Assembly (NCBI RefSeq): GCF_031456495.1
Contig: NZ_JAVDUW010000002.1
Span: forward strand, 806,001-870,000
Reading direction: 5' to 3'
Length of the DNA stretch: 64,000 bases
From: Pedococcus sp031456495
GTDB lineage: Bacteria > Actinomycetota > Actinomycetes > Actinomycetales > Dermatophilaceae
Positions 25,677-33,613 of this stretch are shown here, in pieces (positions within the stretch are counted from its first letter, which is position 1; the number at the start of each line of letters is the position of its first letter). The translations under genes were made by a program, and so were the position numbers. The notes under the pieces were generated by a model that worked only from the letters and a program-made list of their open reading frames with translations, was not told the origin of the DNA and searched no databases.

Positions 25677-27136
25677 TGGCTGTGAACCAGAAGTCCCTGA
25701 TCGAGTCCGTCCCGAAGGGCCTGCTCATCGGTGGGCGGTGGCGTGAGGGCGGCGATGGTCGGACGATCGCGGTGGAGGACCCGTCGAGCGGGTCGACGAT
25801 CACGCAGGTGGCGGATGCGACGGTGGCTGACGGTCGGGAGGCGTTGGACGCGGCTGTTGCGGCGCAGGCGGAGTGGGCGGCGACGGCGCCGCGGGACCGG
25901 GGGGAGATCCTGCGGTCGGCGTTCGAGGCGATCACGAAGCGGGCGGAGGAGTTCGCCACGTTGATGACCCTGGAGATGGGCAAGACGCTGGCCGAGTCGC
26001 GCGGTGAGGTGACGTACGGGGCTGAGTTCTTCCGGTGGTTCTCCGAGGAGGCGGTGCGGATCAGTGGGCGCTGGTCGACGGCCCCGAACGGTGCCACCCG
26101 GTTGTTGACGATGAAGAAGCCGGTCGGGCCGACGTTGATGATCACGCCGTGGAACTTCCCGCTGGCGATGGGGACCCGCAAGATCGGCCCGGCGATCGCG
26201 GCGGGGTGCACGATGGTGGTCAAGCCGGCCTCCCAGACCCCGTTGACGATGCTGGCCCTGGCCGAGCTTCTGCGCGAGTGCGGGCTGCCCGACGGGGTCC
26301 TGAACGTCATCACCACCACCCGCACCGGTGACGTCATCGAGCCGATCATCCGCGACCCCCGGCTGCGCAAGCTGACCTTCACCGGTTCCACGGCCGTGGG
26401 CCGCCGGCTGGTCGAGCAGTCCGCGCAGCAGCTGCTGCGGGTGTCGATGGAGCTGGGCGGCAACGCCCCGTTCCTGGTCTTCGACGACGCCGACCTGGAC
26501 CGGGCCGTGGAGGGGGCGATGCTGGCCAAGATGCGCAACATCGGTGAGGCGTGCACCGCCGCCAACCGGTTCTACGCCCACGAGGACGTGGTGGACGAGT
26601 TCGCCGAGAAGCTGGCCAAGCGGATGGGTGCGCTCACCCTGGGCAAGGGCACCAAGAAGGGTGTCGACGTCGGCCCGCTCATCGACGCCAAGGCCCGCGA
26701 CGGGGTCGCCGAGCTGGTCGAGCACGCCCGCGCCCAGGGCGCCACCGTCGTCACCGGCGGCAGGGCCGTGCCCGGCCGCGGGTACTTCTACGAGCCGACC
26801 GTGATCACCGGGGTGGCCAAGGACGCCCGGATGATGACCGAGGAGATCTTCGGCCCCGTGGCCCCGATCGCCTCCTTCCGCACCGAGGCCGAGGCCGTCG
26901 CCCTGGCCAATGACACCGAGTACGGGCTCGCGTCCTACGTCTTCACCAACGACCTCGGCCGCATGATCCGGGTGGCCGAGGGCCTGCAGTACGGCATGAT
27001 CGGCGTCAACCAGGGCATCATCTCCAACCCCGCCGCCCCCTTCGGCGGCGTCAAGGCCTCCGGCTTCGGCCGCGAGGGCGGGTTCGAAGGCATCGAGGAG
27101 TACCTCGAGACCACCTACGTCGGCATCGCCCCCTAG
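25676..27136 (+). CDS. gabD: Succinate-semialdehyde dehydrogenase [NAD(P)+]
   Basis: This 486-residue aldehyde dehydrogenase has MITPWNFPLAMGTRKIGPAIAAGC, MELGGNAPFLVFDDADLD and the active-site cysteine in NIGEACTAANR, the GabD/GabD2 pattern. It would oxidise succinate semialdehyde (from GABA) to succinate, completing putrescine degradation. ATG overlaps the agmatinase stop (TGATG). The first ~450 bp use many G-ending codons (GCG, GTG, CGG), while the rest prefers C-ending ones, an unusual shift inside one gene. Confidence 0.92.
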   Translation: MAVNQKSLIESVPKGLLIGGRWREGGDGRTIAVEDPSSGSTITQVADATVADGREALDAAVAAQAEWAATAPRDRGEILRSAFEAITKRAEEFATLMTLEMGKTLAESRGEVTYGAEFFRWFSEEAVRISGRWSTAPNGATRLLTMKKPVGPTLMITPWNFPLAMGTRKIGPAIAAGCTMVVKPASQTPLTMLALAELLRECGLPDGVLNVITTTRTGDVIEPIIRDPRLRKLTFTGSTAVGRRLVEQSAQQLLRVSMELGGNAPFLVFDDADLDRAVEGAMLAKMRNIGEACTAANRFYAHEDVVDEFAEKLAKRMGALTLGKGTKKGVDVGPLIDAKARDGVAELVEHARAQGATVVTGGRAVPGRGYFYEPTVITGVAKDARMMTEEIFGPVAPIASFRTEAEAVALANDTEYGLASYVFTNDLGRMIRVAEGLQYGMIGVNQGIISNPAAPFGGVKASGFGREGGFEGIEEYLETTYVGIAP

Positions 27137-27145
27137 TCCCGGGAC

Positions 27146-27175
27146 GGGACGCGGCGCGGCCGGTCGTCGCGTCCC
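27146..27175 (+). terminator. Hairpin terminator after gabD
   Basis: GGGACGCG (27146-27153) pairs with CGCGTCCC (27168-27175), 9 bp after the gabD stop and followed by AAT. It probably ends the polyamine operon. Confidence 0.6.
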
Positions 27176-27270
27176 AATCGCCCCATACGTGCCGGTTGCC
27201 CATCGGCCGACTGGAGGTGTCTGGGCCGATCTGCCTCCGGGGGGTCGAGTTTGGTTGTTCAATTCGCGCC

Positions 27271-28332
27271 ATGAGCGTGGAAGACATCGGGGTCGTCACC
27301 TCCCTGCGTCCGGGTGAGGACGCCTCGCGCACGGCCGGACGGCTGAAGTCACTGTCGGACGTCATGAGCGAGACCGACGAGAAGCTCAGGCTGGGGCACA
27401 CGGCCGGGGCCCGCGTGTGGCCGACGGGGTTCGGCGCCCTGGACCTCGCGCTGTCCGGCGGGTTCCGCTCCGGCGAGCTCGTCCTGCTCGGCGGACCCCA
27501 GGGGCTGGGCAAGACCGCGATGATGCTGCAGGTCCTGCGCAACGCCGTCGCGGCCAACCGCACCGCCGTGTTCTTCTCCTACGAGCACGGGGCGCACAGC
27601 ATCCTGGAGCGGCTGCTCGCGATCGAGGCGGCCGAGGTGGCCGGCACCGACGGGGTCAACCTCACCAAGATCCGGGCCGCCTTCGAGGCGCGGCACAGCA
27701 CCGCCAACAACCTGGCCTCGCGGTTCGCCAACGCCCCCGGTGGGCCGGAGGCGGTCCGGTCGCTCGAGGCATACGCCGACCGCCTGCACATCCACACGAG
27801 CAGTGGCCTGCACACCACGCTGGAGACCATCCACGACACCATCGCCGAGCTCGCGCAGCGCGACGGCCGGGCACCCATGGTGCTCGTCGACTACCTGCAG
27901 AAGATCCCGGTGCCCGGCTCCAGCCTCGGCGAGGAGGAGCGGGTGGCCACGGTCGTGGAGCGGCTGAAGGACTTCGCGCTCGAGTTCGCCGTGCCCGTCG
28001 TGTCGATCGTGGCAGCGGAGAAGGGCAGCCTCGTCGGCGGCCGCCGCATGCGCGTGCACGACCTGCGCGGGTCGTCGGCGCTGGCGTACGAGTCCGACAT
28101 CGTCCTGATCATCAACGAGAAGTACGACGTCGTGGCCAAGCACCACCTCGTCTACCACCTCGGCAACGCCGAGCGGTTCCGCCAGTGGGTCGTGCTGTCG
28201 ATCGAGAAGAACCGCAACGGCGTCGACCACCTCGAGCTGGAGTTCCAGAAGCGGTTCGACCAGGGCCGCTTCGAGACGGAGGGGCGGGTCGTCGAGGAGC
28301 AGCTCATCGAGGAGCGTGTCTTCCGCGAGTGA
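27271..28332 (+). CDS. Stand-alone DnaB-C/RecA-like ATPase
   Basis: This 353-residue protein has a RecA fold. VWPTGFGALDLALSGGFRSGELVLLGGPQGLGKTAMML contains Walker A (residues 74-83), APMVLVDYLQKI is Walker B, and LRGSSALAYESDIVLIINE resembles the C-terminal part of replicative helicase DnaB. The DnaB N-terminal domain is absent; instead there are about 45 residues with no recognised motif. It is therefore not the replicative helicase. Role unknown; DNA-linked ATPase activity is an inference. The upstream 60 bp are locally AT-rich, with TTCAAT 7 nt before the ATG. Confidence 0.8.
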   Translation: MSVEDIGVVTSLRPGEDASRTAGRLKSLSDVMSETDEKLRLGHTAGARVWPTGFGALDLALSGGFRSGELVLLGGPQGLGKTAMMLQVLRNAVAANRTAVFFSYEHGAHSILERLLAIEAAEVAGTDGVNLTKIRAAFEARHSTANNLASRFANAPGGPEAVRSLEAYADRLHIHTSSGLHTTLETIHDTIAELAQRDGRAPMVLVDYLQKIPVPGSSLGEEERVATVVERLKDFALEFAVPVVSIVAAEKGSLVGGRRMRVHDLRGSSALAYESDIVLIINEKYDVVAKHHLVYHLGNAERFRQWVVLSIEKNRNGVDHLELEFQKRFDQGRFETEGRVVEEQLIEERVFRE

Positions 28333-28393
28333 GGCCCTGGGGTCCTGTGACACCAGACCGGCCGTTCTGGCAGTGGGCAGGCGCGGACTGGCC

Positions 28394-28399
28394 TAGTTT
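28394..28399 (+). promoter_or_regulatory. -10 element TAGTTT upstream of the barstar-like gene
   Basis: TAGTTT ends 7 nt before an ATG at 28407. That ATG opens a 24-codon frame (MPWRPESLPHRAVA...) that stops at 28479-28481, overlapping the start of the barstar-like frame. Confidence 0.45.
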
Positions 28400-28470
28400 G
28401 GGCCGTATGCCGTGGCGCCCCGAGTCGCTCCCGCACCGAGCCGTCGCGACGTGCTGCCCGGGAGCGGGCC

Positions 28471-28830
28471 GTGGTGCGTGACCTCGGGGCCGGTGCCTCG
28501 ATGACCGAGCTCGTCAGCGGGGCGCGCGCCGACGGCCGGGACGTGGTCGTCGTCACCGCCGGCGCCACCGTCGGGCAGAGCCTGGACTGGTTCGCCGAGA
28601 GCCTGGACCTGCCGGAGTGGTTCGGCCGCAACCTCGACGCGCTGGCGGACTGCCTGCACGACTTCGCCGAGGAGGAGGCGCAGGAGGGCACCGAGGGCCG
28701 GGTGCTGGTCTGGGACCGGGTCGCCCTCTTCAAGGTCGTGGACCCGGAGGGGTACGACGGCATCCGCTCGGTCCTGCTCGAGGTCGAGGACGAGCACCCC
28801 TCGCTGGCCGTCGTGGTGGTGGACCGGTGA
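28471..28830 (+). CDS. Barstar-family protein (N-terminus uncertain, possible frameshift)
   Basis: The body reads DWFAESLDLPEWFGRNLDALADCLHDF, the barstar (ribonuclease inhibitor) signature, followed by the strand-helix end. GTG at 28471 with GGGAG 6 nt upstream gives 119 residues; ATG at 28501 is an alternative. A leaderless ATG at 28407 opens a different frame whose first residues (MPWRPESLPH) look like a barstar N-terminus. A one-base frame change near 28450-28470 may therefore separate the two halves. No barnase-like ribonuclease gene is nearby. Its stop overlaps the next start. Confidence 0.75.
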   Translation: MVRDLGAGASMTELVSGARADGRDVVVVTAGATVGQSLDWFAESLDLPEWFGRNLDALADCLHDFAEEEAQEGTEGRVLVWDRVALFKVVDPEGYDGIRSVLLEVEDEHPSLAVVVVDR

Positions 28831-29507
28831 CCGGGGCGGCCGCCGAGACCGCCAGCCCCGTCGCGCGGGCCCGGGCGCTGCACCTCGTGGTAGCGCTGGT
28901 GGCAGTCCTCGCGGTGCTCTGGCAGCTGGTCCTGGTCGTCCAGGGGGCGGCGGTGCTCGACGAGACGAACGTGCCACCACTGGCGACACGGGTGGTCCGG
29001 TTCTTCTGCTACTTCACGGTCCTGTCCAACCTGCTGGTCCTCGTCACCTCCGTGCTGCTCGCGCGCGACCCGGGCCGCGACGGGCCGGTGTGGCGGGTGG
29101 TGCGCGCGGCGAGCCTGGTCGGGATCGCCGTCACGGGCCTCGTCCACTGGTTCCTGCTGCGGCCGATCCTCGACCTGACCGGCCCGAGCTGGGCGGTCGA
29201 CAAGCTGCTGCACGTGGTGGTGCCGGTGCTCGCCCTGGCCGCCTGGCTGGCGGCCGGCCCGCGCGGCAGGCTCGGCCCCGGGGACGTGCTCCGGGCGCTC
29301 GTGTGGCCGGCCGTGTGGGCCGCCTGGACCCTCGTGCACGGCCTGGCGACCCACTGGTGGCCGTACCCCTTCATCGACGTCGACCGCCTCGGTTGGGGAC
29401 CGGTGCTCGTCGCCGTCGCCGGTGTCGGGGTGCTGTATGCCGCGGTGGGGCTGGTGCTCGTGGCCGTGGACCGGGCCCTGCGGCGTCGGGCTCCCGCCAC
29501 CGGATGA
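28827..29507 (+). CDS. Pr6Pr-family integral membrane protein
   Basis: This 226-residue protein has about six hydrophobic helices. RFFCYFTVLSNLLVLVTSVLLA and the motif HWFLLRPILDLTGPSWAVDKLLHVVVP with TLVHGLATHWWPYPFIDVD match the Pr6Pr (FAR-17a/AIG1-like) membrane family, whose bacterial members are uncharacterised. GTG at 28827 overlaps the barstar-like stop by 3 nt, so they are co-translated. dxr follows 14 bp downstream with its own -10 element. Confidence 0.8.
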   Translation: MTGAAAETASPVARARALHLVVALVAVLAVLWQLVLVVQGAAVLDETNVPPLATRVVRFFCYFTVLSNLLVLVTSVLLARDPGRDGPVWRVVRAASLVGIAVTGLVHWFLLRPILDLTGPSWAVDKLLHVVVPVLALAAWLAAGPRGRLGPGDVLRALVWPAVWAAWTLVHGLATHWWPYPFIDVDRLGWGPVLVAVAGVGVLYAAVGLVLVAVDRALRRRAPATG

Positions 29508-29509
29508 GG

Positions 29510-29515
29510 GACAAT
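29510..29515 (+). promoter_or_regulatory. -10 element GACAAT, leaderless start of dxr
   Basis: GACAAT ends 6 nt before GTG 29522 and supports that start within a frame that is open far upstream. Confidence 0.5.
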
Positions 29516-29521
29516 GGCGGG

Positions 29522-30787
29522 GTGACACCACCGCGCAGCGTCGCCGTCCTCGGCTCGACCGGGTCCATCGGGACCCAGGCCCTCGACGTCATCGCGCGCA
29601 ACCCCGACCGCTTCCGGGTGACGGCGCTGTCCGCGGGATCGAACCTCGACCTCGTGGCCGAGCAGGCCGTCGCCTTCGAGGTCGAGCTGCTGGCCGTCGC
29701 CCGCGGGACCCACGAGGCGGTGGCCGAGGCCGTCGCCGCGCACGCACGCCGCGCCGGCCGCCCGGCATACCGCCCGCAGGTCGTCGTGGGGGACGACGCG
29801 GCGGTCACGGCCGCGGGGTCGGGAGCGGACGTCGTCCTCAACGGCATCACGGGCTCGATCGGGCTCCGGCCGACGCTGGCGGCCCTAGCCGCAGGGTCAC
29901 GGCTGGCCCTGGCCAACAAGGAGTCGCTGATCGTCGGCGGACCCCTCGTCAAGGCCGCCGCCGCTCCCGACCAGATCGTGCCCGTCGACTCCGAGCACTC
30001 CGCGATCGCGCAGAGCCTGCGCGGCGGGCGCGCGGAGGAGGTGCGGCGACTGGTCGTGACGGCCAGCGGCGGCCCGTTCCGCGGGCGCAGCCGCGCGTCG
30101 CTGCGCGACGTCACCCCGGCCGACGCGCTCGCGCACCCGAACTTCTCGATGGGCCGGGTCATCACCACGAACTCGGCCACCCTGGTCAACAAGGGCCTCG
30201 AGGTCATCGAGGCGCACCTGCTCTTCGACATCCCGTTCGACGCGATCGAGGTCGTCGTCCACCCGCAGCAGATGATCCACTCGATGGTGGAGTTCGTCGA
30301 CGGCTCGACCATCGCGCAGGCCGGTCCGCCGCGCATGCTCGTGCCGATCGCGCTCGGGCTGTCCTGGCCCGAGCGGCTCGCGGACGTCGACGTCCCGGTC
30401 GACTGGACCAGGGCGCAGTCGTGGGAGTTCGAGCCGCTCGACGACGAGGCGTTCCCGGCGGTGCGGCTGGCGCGGCAGGTCGGGGAGTCCGGGGGCACCT
30501 ACCCGGCCGTCTACAACGCGGCCAACGAGGTCGCCGTCGATGCGTTCCACGACGGTCACATCCGGTTCCCCGACATCGTCGACACGGTCGAGCGGGTCGT
30601 GCAGGAGCACGCCGGGTCGGGGATCGATTCCGCGGCGCTGTCCGTTGAGGACGTGTTGCGGGCCGACGACTGGGCTCGCAGCCGGGCGCGGAAGGTGCTG
30701 GGTCTGCCCGGTCCCGACCTCGTCACCGACGCCACCGACGGCACCGCCGGTGACACCACCACAAGCGCCCAGGGGGCTCGCGCGTGA
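29522..30787 (+). CDS. dxr: 1-deoxy-D-xylulose-5-phosphate reductoisomerase
   Basis: Dxr catalyses the first committed MEP-pathway step, DXP to MEP with NADPH, for isoprenoid synthesis. SVAVLGSTGSIGTQALDVI is the NADPH-binding loop, ALANKESLIVGG and VPVDSEHSAIAQ are substrate and metal regions, and TASGGPFRGRSR and LVNKGLEVIEAHLLF follow. The length of 421 residues includes a short Thr/Asp-rich C-terminal extension. Its end overlaps rseP by 4 nt; ispG follows rseP, so two MEP genes flank the site-2 protease, as in most actinobacteria. Confidence 0.97.
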   Translation: MTPPRSVAVLGSTGSIGTQALDVIARNPDRFRVTALSAGSNLDLVAEQAVAFEVELLAVARGTHEAVAEAVAAHARRAGRPAYRPQVVVGDDAAVTAAGSGADVVLNGITGSIGLRPTLAALAAGSRLALANKESLIVGGPLVKAAAAPDQIVPVDSEHSAIAQSLRGGRAEEVRRLVVTASGGPFRGRSRASLRDVTPADALAHPNFSMGRVITTNSATLVNKGLEVIEAHLLFDIPFDAIEVVVHPQQMIHSMVEFVDGSTIAQAGPPRMLVPIALGLSWPERLADVDVPVDWTRAQSWEFEPLDDEAFPAVRLARQVGESGGTYPAVYNAANEVAVDAFHDGHIRFPDIVDTVERVVQEHAGSGIDSAALSVEDVLRADDWARSRARKVLGLPGPDLVTDATDGTAGDTTTSAQGARA

Positions 30788-32151
30788 CCGTCCTGCTGTA
30801 CATCCTCGGGGTGCTCTTCGTGGCGCTCGGCGTGGGCCTGTCCATCGGCCTGCACGAGATCGGCCACCTCGTCCCCGCCAAGAAGTTCGGGGTCAAGGTC
30901 ACCCAGTACATGGTCGGGTTCGGGCCGACGGTCTGGTCGACCCGTCGCGGCGAGACCGAGTACGGCATCAAGGCCATCCCGCTGGGCGGCTACATCCGCA
31001 TGATCGGCATGTTCCCGCCCCGTCCCGGCGACCGGCCGGGGATGCTGCGCGTGTCGTCCACGGGCCGGTTCTCCCAGCTCGCCGACGAGGCTCGCCAGCT
31101 CAGCCTCGAGGAGGTCAAGCCGGGCGACGAGGACCGCGTCTTCTACAAGCTGTCGGTCCCGAAGAAGGTCGTCGTCATGCTCGGCGGCCCGGTGATGAAC
31201 CTGCTGATCGGCGTCGTCCTGCTCGGGGGCATCGTCTCGCTGTACGGCGTCGCCACCCCGCAGAAGGGCGCCGACGTCGCCGCGGTGAGCGAGTGCGTCG
31301 TCGCCGCGGAGCAGGCCACCACCAAGACCACCTGCACCCCGTCGGACCCGAAGACGCCGGCCTACCAGGCGGGCGTGCGGCCGGGGGACCGGTTCGTGTC
31401 CATCGCCGGTCAGCCGATCACCTCCACCACCGACGTGGGCCGCCTGGTGCGCCCGCGGGTCGGCCAGCCCACGCCGGTCGTCGTGGAGCGCGACGGCCGC
31501 CAGGTGACGCTCACCGTGACGCCGATCCGCAACACCGTCCAGCAGGTCGACGACCAGGGCCGGCCCAAGGTCGACGCCCAGGGCAAGCCGGTGACCGTCG
31601 ACGCCGGCTTCATCGGCGTCAGCAGCCAGACGCCCGTGGCCTACGTGCCGCAGCCGGTGACCGAGGTCCCCGGGATCGTCGGCGAGCAGCTCAAGGCCAC
31701 CGCGGGGATCGTCCTGAAGATCCCGCAGAAGATGAAGGGCGTCGCGGAGGCGGCGTTCGGCTCCGGCCAGCGCGACCCCAACGGGCCGGTGTCCGTGGTC
31801 GGCGTGGGCCGCATGGCGGGCGAGGCGGCCTCGGGCGGCGTGCCGTGGATCGGTGGCCGCGACGGCATCAGCCCGTTCGTCTTCCTCCTGAGCCTCATGG
31901 CCTCGCTCAACTTCGCGCTGTTCGTCTTCAACCTCATCCCGCTGCTGCCGCTCGACGGTGGCCACGTGGCGGGGGCGCTCTGGGAGGGCCTGAAGCGGTC
32001 GGTGGCGCGCCTGCTGCACCGCCCGGACCCCGGTCACGTCGACGTCGCCAAGGCGCTGCCGGTGGCGTATGCCGTGTCGACCGTGCTCATCGTGATGTCG
32101 GCGCTGCTCATCTACGCCGACGTCGTGAAGCCGGTCAACCTCGGCGGCTGA
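30784..32151 (+). CDS. rseP: Site-2 intramembrane zinc protease (RseP/Rip1)
   Basis: This is a 455-residue S2P. HEIGH lies in the first helix (SIGLHEIGHLVPAKKFGV), a PDZ domain spans about 185-255 (YQAGVRPGDRFVSIAGQPI), and FNLIPLLPLDGGHVAGALWE supplies the third metal ligand. It cleaves membrane-anchored anti-sigma factors or signal proteins after site-1 cleavage. GTG at 30784 overlaps the dxr stop. The last codons and the stop lie within a 23-bp direct repeat. Confidence 0.96.
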   Translation: MTVLLYILGVLFVALGVGLSIGLHEIGHLVPAKKFGVKVTQYMVGFGPTVWSTRRGETEYGIKAIPLGGYIRMIGMFPPRPGDRPGMLRVSSTGRFSQLADEARQLSLEEVKPGDEDRVFYKLSVPKKVVVMLGGPVMNLLIGVVLLGGIVSLYGVATPQKGADVAAVSECVVAAEQATTKTTCTPSDPKTPAYQAGVRPGDRFVSIAGQPITSTTDVGRLVRPRVGQPTPVVVERDGRQVTLTVTPIRNTVQQVDDQGRPKVDAQGKPVTVDAGFIGVSSQTPVAYVPQPVTEVPGIVGEQLKATAGIVLKIPQKMKGVAEAAFGSGQRDPNGPVSVVGVGRMAGEAASGGVPWIGGRDGISPFVFLLSLMASLNFALFVFNLIPLLPLDGGHVAGALWEGLKRSVARLLHRPDPGHVDVAKALPVAYAVSTVLIVMSALLIYADVVKPVNLGG

Positions 32152-32252
32152 CGCACGAGCGGAGGAGGGTTGCGGGCCGAGGAACGAGGCACGCGGCCCG
32201 GGGGAGCGAGCAGGCAGCCGCCGCACGAGCTCGGCGGCTGACGCACGAGCGG
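32140..32252. repeat. 23-bp direct repeat that includes the rseP stop codon
   Basis: CTCGGCGGCTGACGCACGAG plus GCGG-type continuation occurs at 32140-32162 (covering the rseP C-terminus and stop) and again at 32230-32252. The 67 bp between them is rich in GAGCGAG/GAGGAACGAGG. The layout closely parallels the repeat after purU. Confidence 0.85.
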
Positions 32253-32314
32253 CGTCCGCAGCCGTGCGCGGGGACGGGCCGGACCCTGCGGAGGGCGAGG
32301 TGCGCGGCATACCG

Positions 32315-32320
32315 GATAAT
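32315..32320 (+). promoter_or_regulatory. -10 element GATAAT, leaderless start of ispG
   Basis: GATAAT (five of six matches to TATAAT) ends 6 nt before ATG 32327, the clearest leaderless promoter in the window. A GGCATAC heptamer lies directly upstream (32306-32312). Confidence 0.7.
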
Positions 32321-32326
32321 GGACAC

Positions 32327-33487
32327 ATGACTGTTGGTCTCGGTATGCCGGCCCTCCCTCCGCCCGTCCTCGCGCCGCGGCGCAAGACGCGCAAGATCAA
32401 GGTCGGCAAGGTCGAGGTCGGCGGCGACGCCCCGATCTCCGTGCAGTCGATGTGCACGACCCCGACGACGGACATCAACGCGACCCTGCAGCAGATCGCC
32501 GAGCTGACCGCCGCGGGCTGCGACATCGTCCGGGTGGCGTGCCCGTCGCAGGACGACGCCGACGCGCTGCCCGCGATCGCGCGCAAGTCGCAGATCCCGG
32601 TGATCGCCGACATCCACTTCCAGCCCAAGTACGTGTATGCCGCGATCGACGCCGGGTGCGCGGCTGTCCGCGTCAACCCGGGCAACATCCGCCAGTTCGA
32701 CGACCAGGTCAAGCAGATCGCGCAGGCCGCCAAGGACGCGGGCGTCTCGATCCGGATCGGCGTCAACGCCGGGTCGCTCGACAAGCGGCTGCTCGAGAAG
32801 TACGGCAAGCCGACCGCTGAGGCCCTCGTGGAGTCGGCCGTCTGGGAGGCGTCGCTGTTCGAGGAGCACGACTTCCACGACTTCAAGATCTCGGTCAAGC
32901 ACAACGACCCCGTGGTCATGGTGCGCGCCTACGAGCTGCTCTCCGAGCGGGGCGACTGGCCGCTGCACCTCGGCGTCACCGAGGCCGGGCCGGCGTTCCA
33001 GGGCACGATCAAGTCGGCCACCGCCTTCGGCGCGCTGCTGTCCAAGGGCATCGGCGACACGATCCGCGTCTCCCTCTCGGCCCCGCCGGTCGAGGAGGTC
33101 AAGGTCGGCAACCAGATCCTGCAGTCCCTCAACCTCAAGCCGCGCAAGCTGGAGATCGTCTCGTGCCCGTCGTGCGGGCGCGCGCAGGTCGACGTCTACA
33201 AGCTCGCCGACGAGGTCACCGCGGGCCTCGAGGGCATGACCGTCCCGCTGCGCGTCGCCGTGATGGGCTGCGTCGTCAACGGTCCCGGAGAGGCCCGCGA
33301 GGCCGACCTCGGGGTCGCCTCCGGCAACGGCAAGGGCCAGATCTTCGTCAAGGGCGAGGTCATCAAGACGGTGCCCGAGTCGGCCATCGTCGAGACCCTC
33401 ATCGAGGAGGCCATGCGCATCGCCGAGGAGATGGGCGAGCCCGTCGACGAGGCCGACGCCGGCTCGCCCTCCGTCACCGTCGGCTGA
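32327..33487 (+). CDS. ispG: 4-hydroxy-3-methylbut-2-en-1-yl diphosphate synthase (flavodoxin)
   Basis: IspG (GcpE) reduces MEcPP to HMBPP in the MEP pathway using a [4Fe-4S] cluster. VQSMCTTPTTDINATLQQI, VRVNPGNIR and the C-terminal cluster cysteines in SCPSCGRAQVDVY and AVMGCVVNGPGEA are all present. The length of 386 residues is standard. The ATG at 32327 is fixed by the -10 hexamer 6 nt upstream. Confidence 0.97.
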   Translation: MTVGLGMPALPPPVLAPRRKTRKIKVGKVEVGGDAPISVQSMCTTPTTDINATLQQIAELTAAGCDIVRVACPSQDDADALPAIARKSQIPVIADIHFQPKYVYAAIDAGCAAVRVNPGNIRQFDDQVKQIAQAAKDAGVSIRIGVNAGSLDKRLLEKYGKPTAEALVESAVWEASLFEEHDFHDFKISVKHNDPVVMVRAYELLSERGDWPLHLGVTEAGPAFQGTIKSATAFGALLSKGIGDTIRVSLSAPPVEEVKVGNQILQSLNLKPRKLEIVSCPSCGRAQVDVYKLADEVTAGLEGMTVPLRVAVMGCVVNGPGEAREADLGVASGNGKGQIFVKGEVIKTVPESAIVETLIEEAMRIAEEMGEPVDEADAGSPSVTVG

Positions 33488-33502
33488 CCGGGGGGGCTGC
33501 CG

Positions 33503-33547
33503 GGCGCCCGCCAAGGGCTGCCCACCTCGCGGGCGCCGCGTCCCGAG
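33503..33547 (+). terminator. Possible hairpin terminator after ispG
   Basis: GGCGCCCGC (33503-33511) pairs perfectly with GCGGGCGCC (33539-33547) across a 27-nt loop, 15 bp after ispG. The large loop makes termination uncertain. Confidence 0.4.
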
Positions 33548-33601
33548 GGCAGCAGCGGGGAGCGGCGACCTCGTTGCGGCGCGGTGTACCCCGGTGGGGC
33601 C

Positions 33602-33607
33602 TAGGCT
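33602..33607 (+). promoter_or_regulatory. -10 element TAGGCT, leaderless start
   Basis: TAGGCT ends 6 nt before GTG 33614 of the GNAT gene. Confidence 0.55.
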
Positions 33608-33613
33608 GACACC

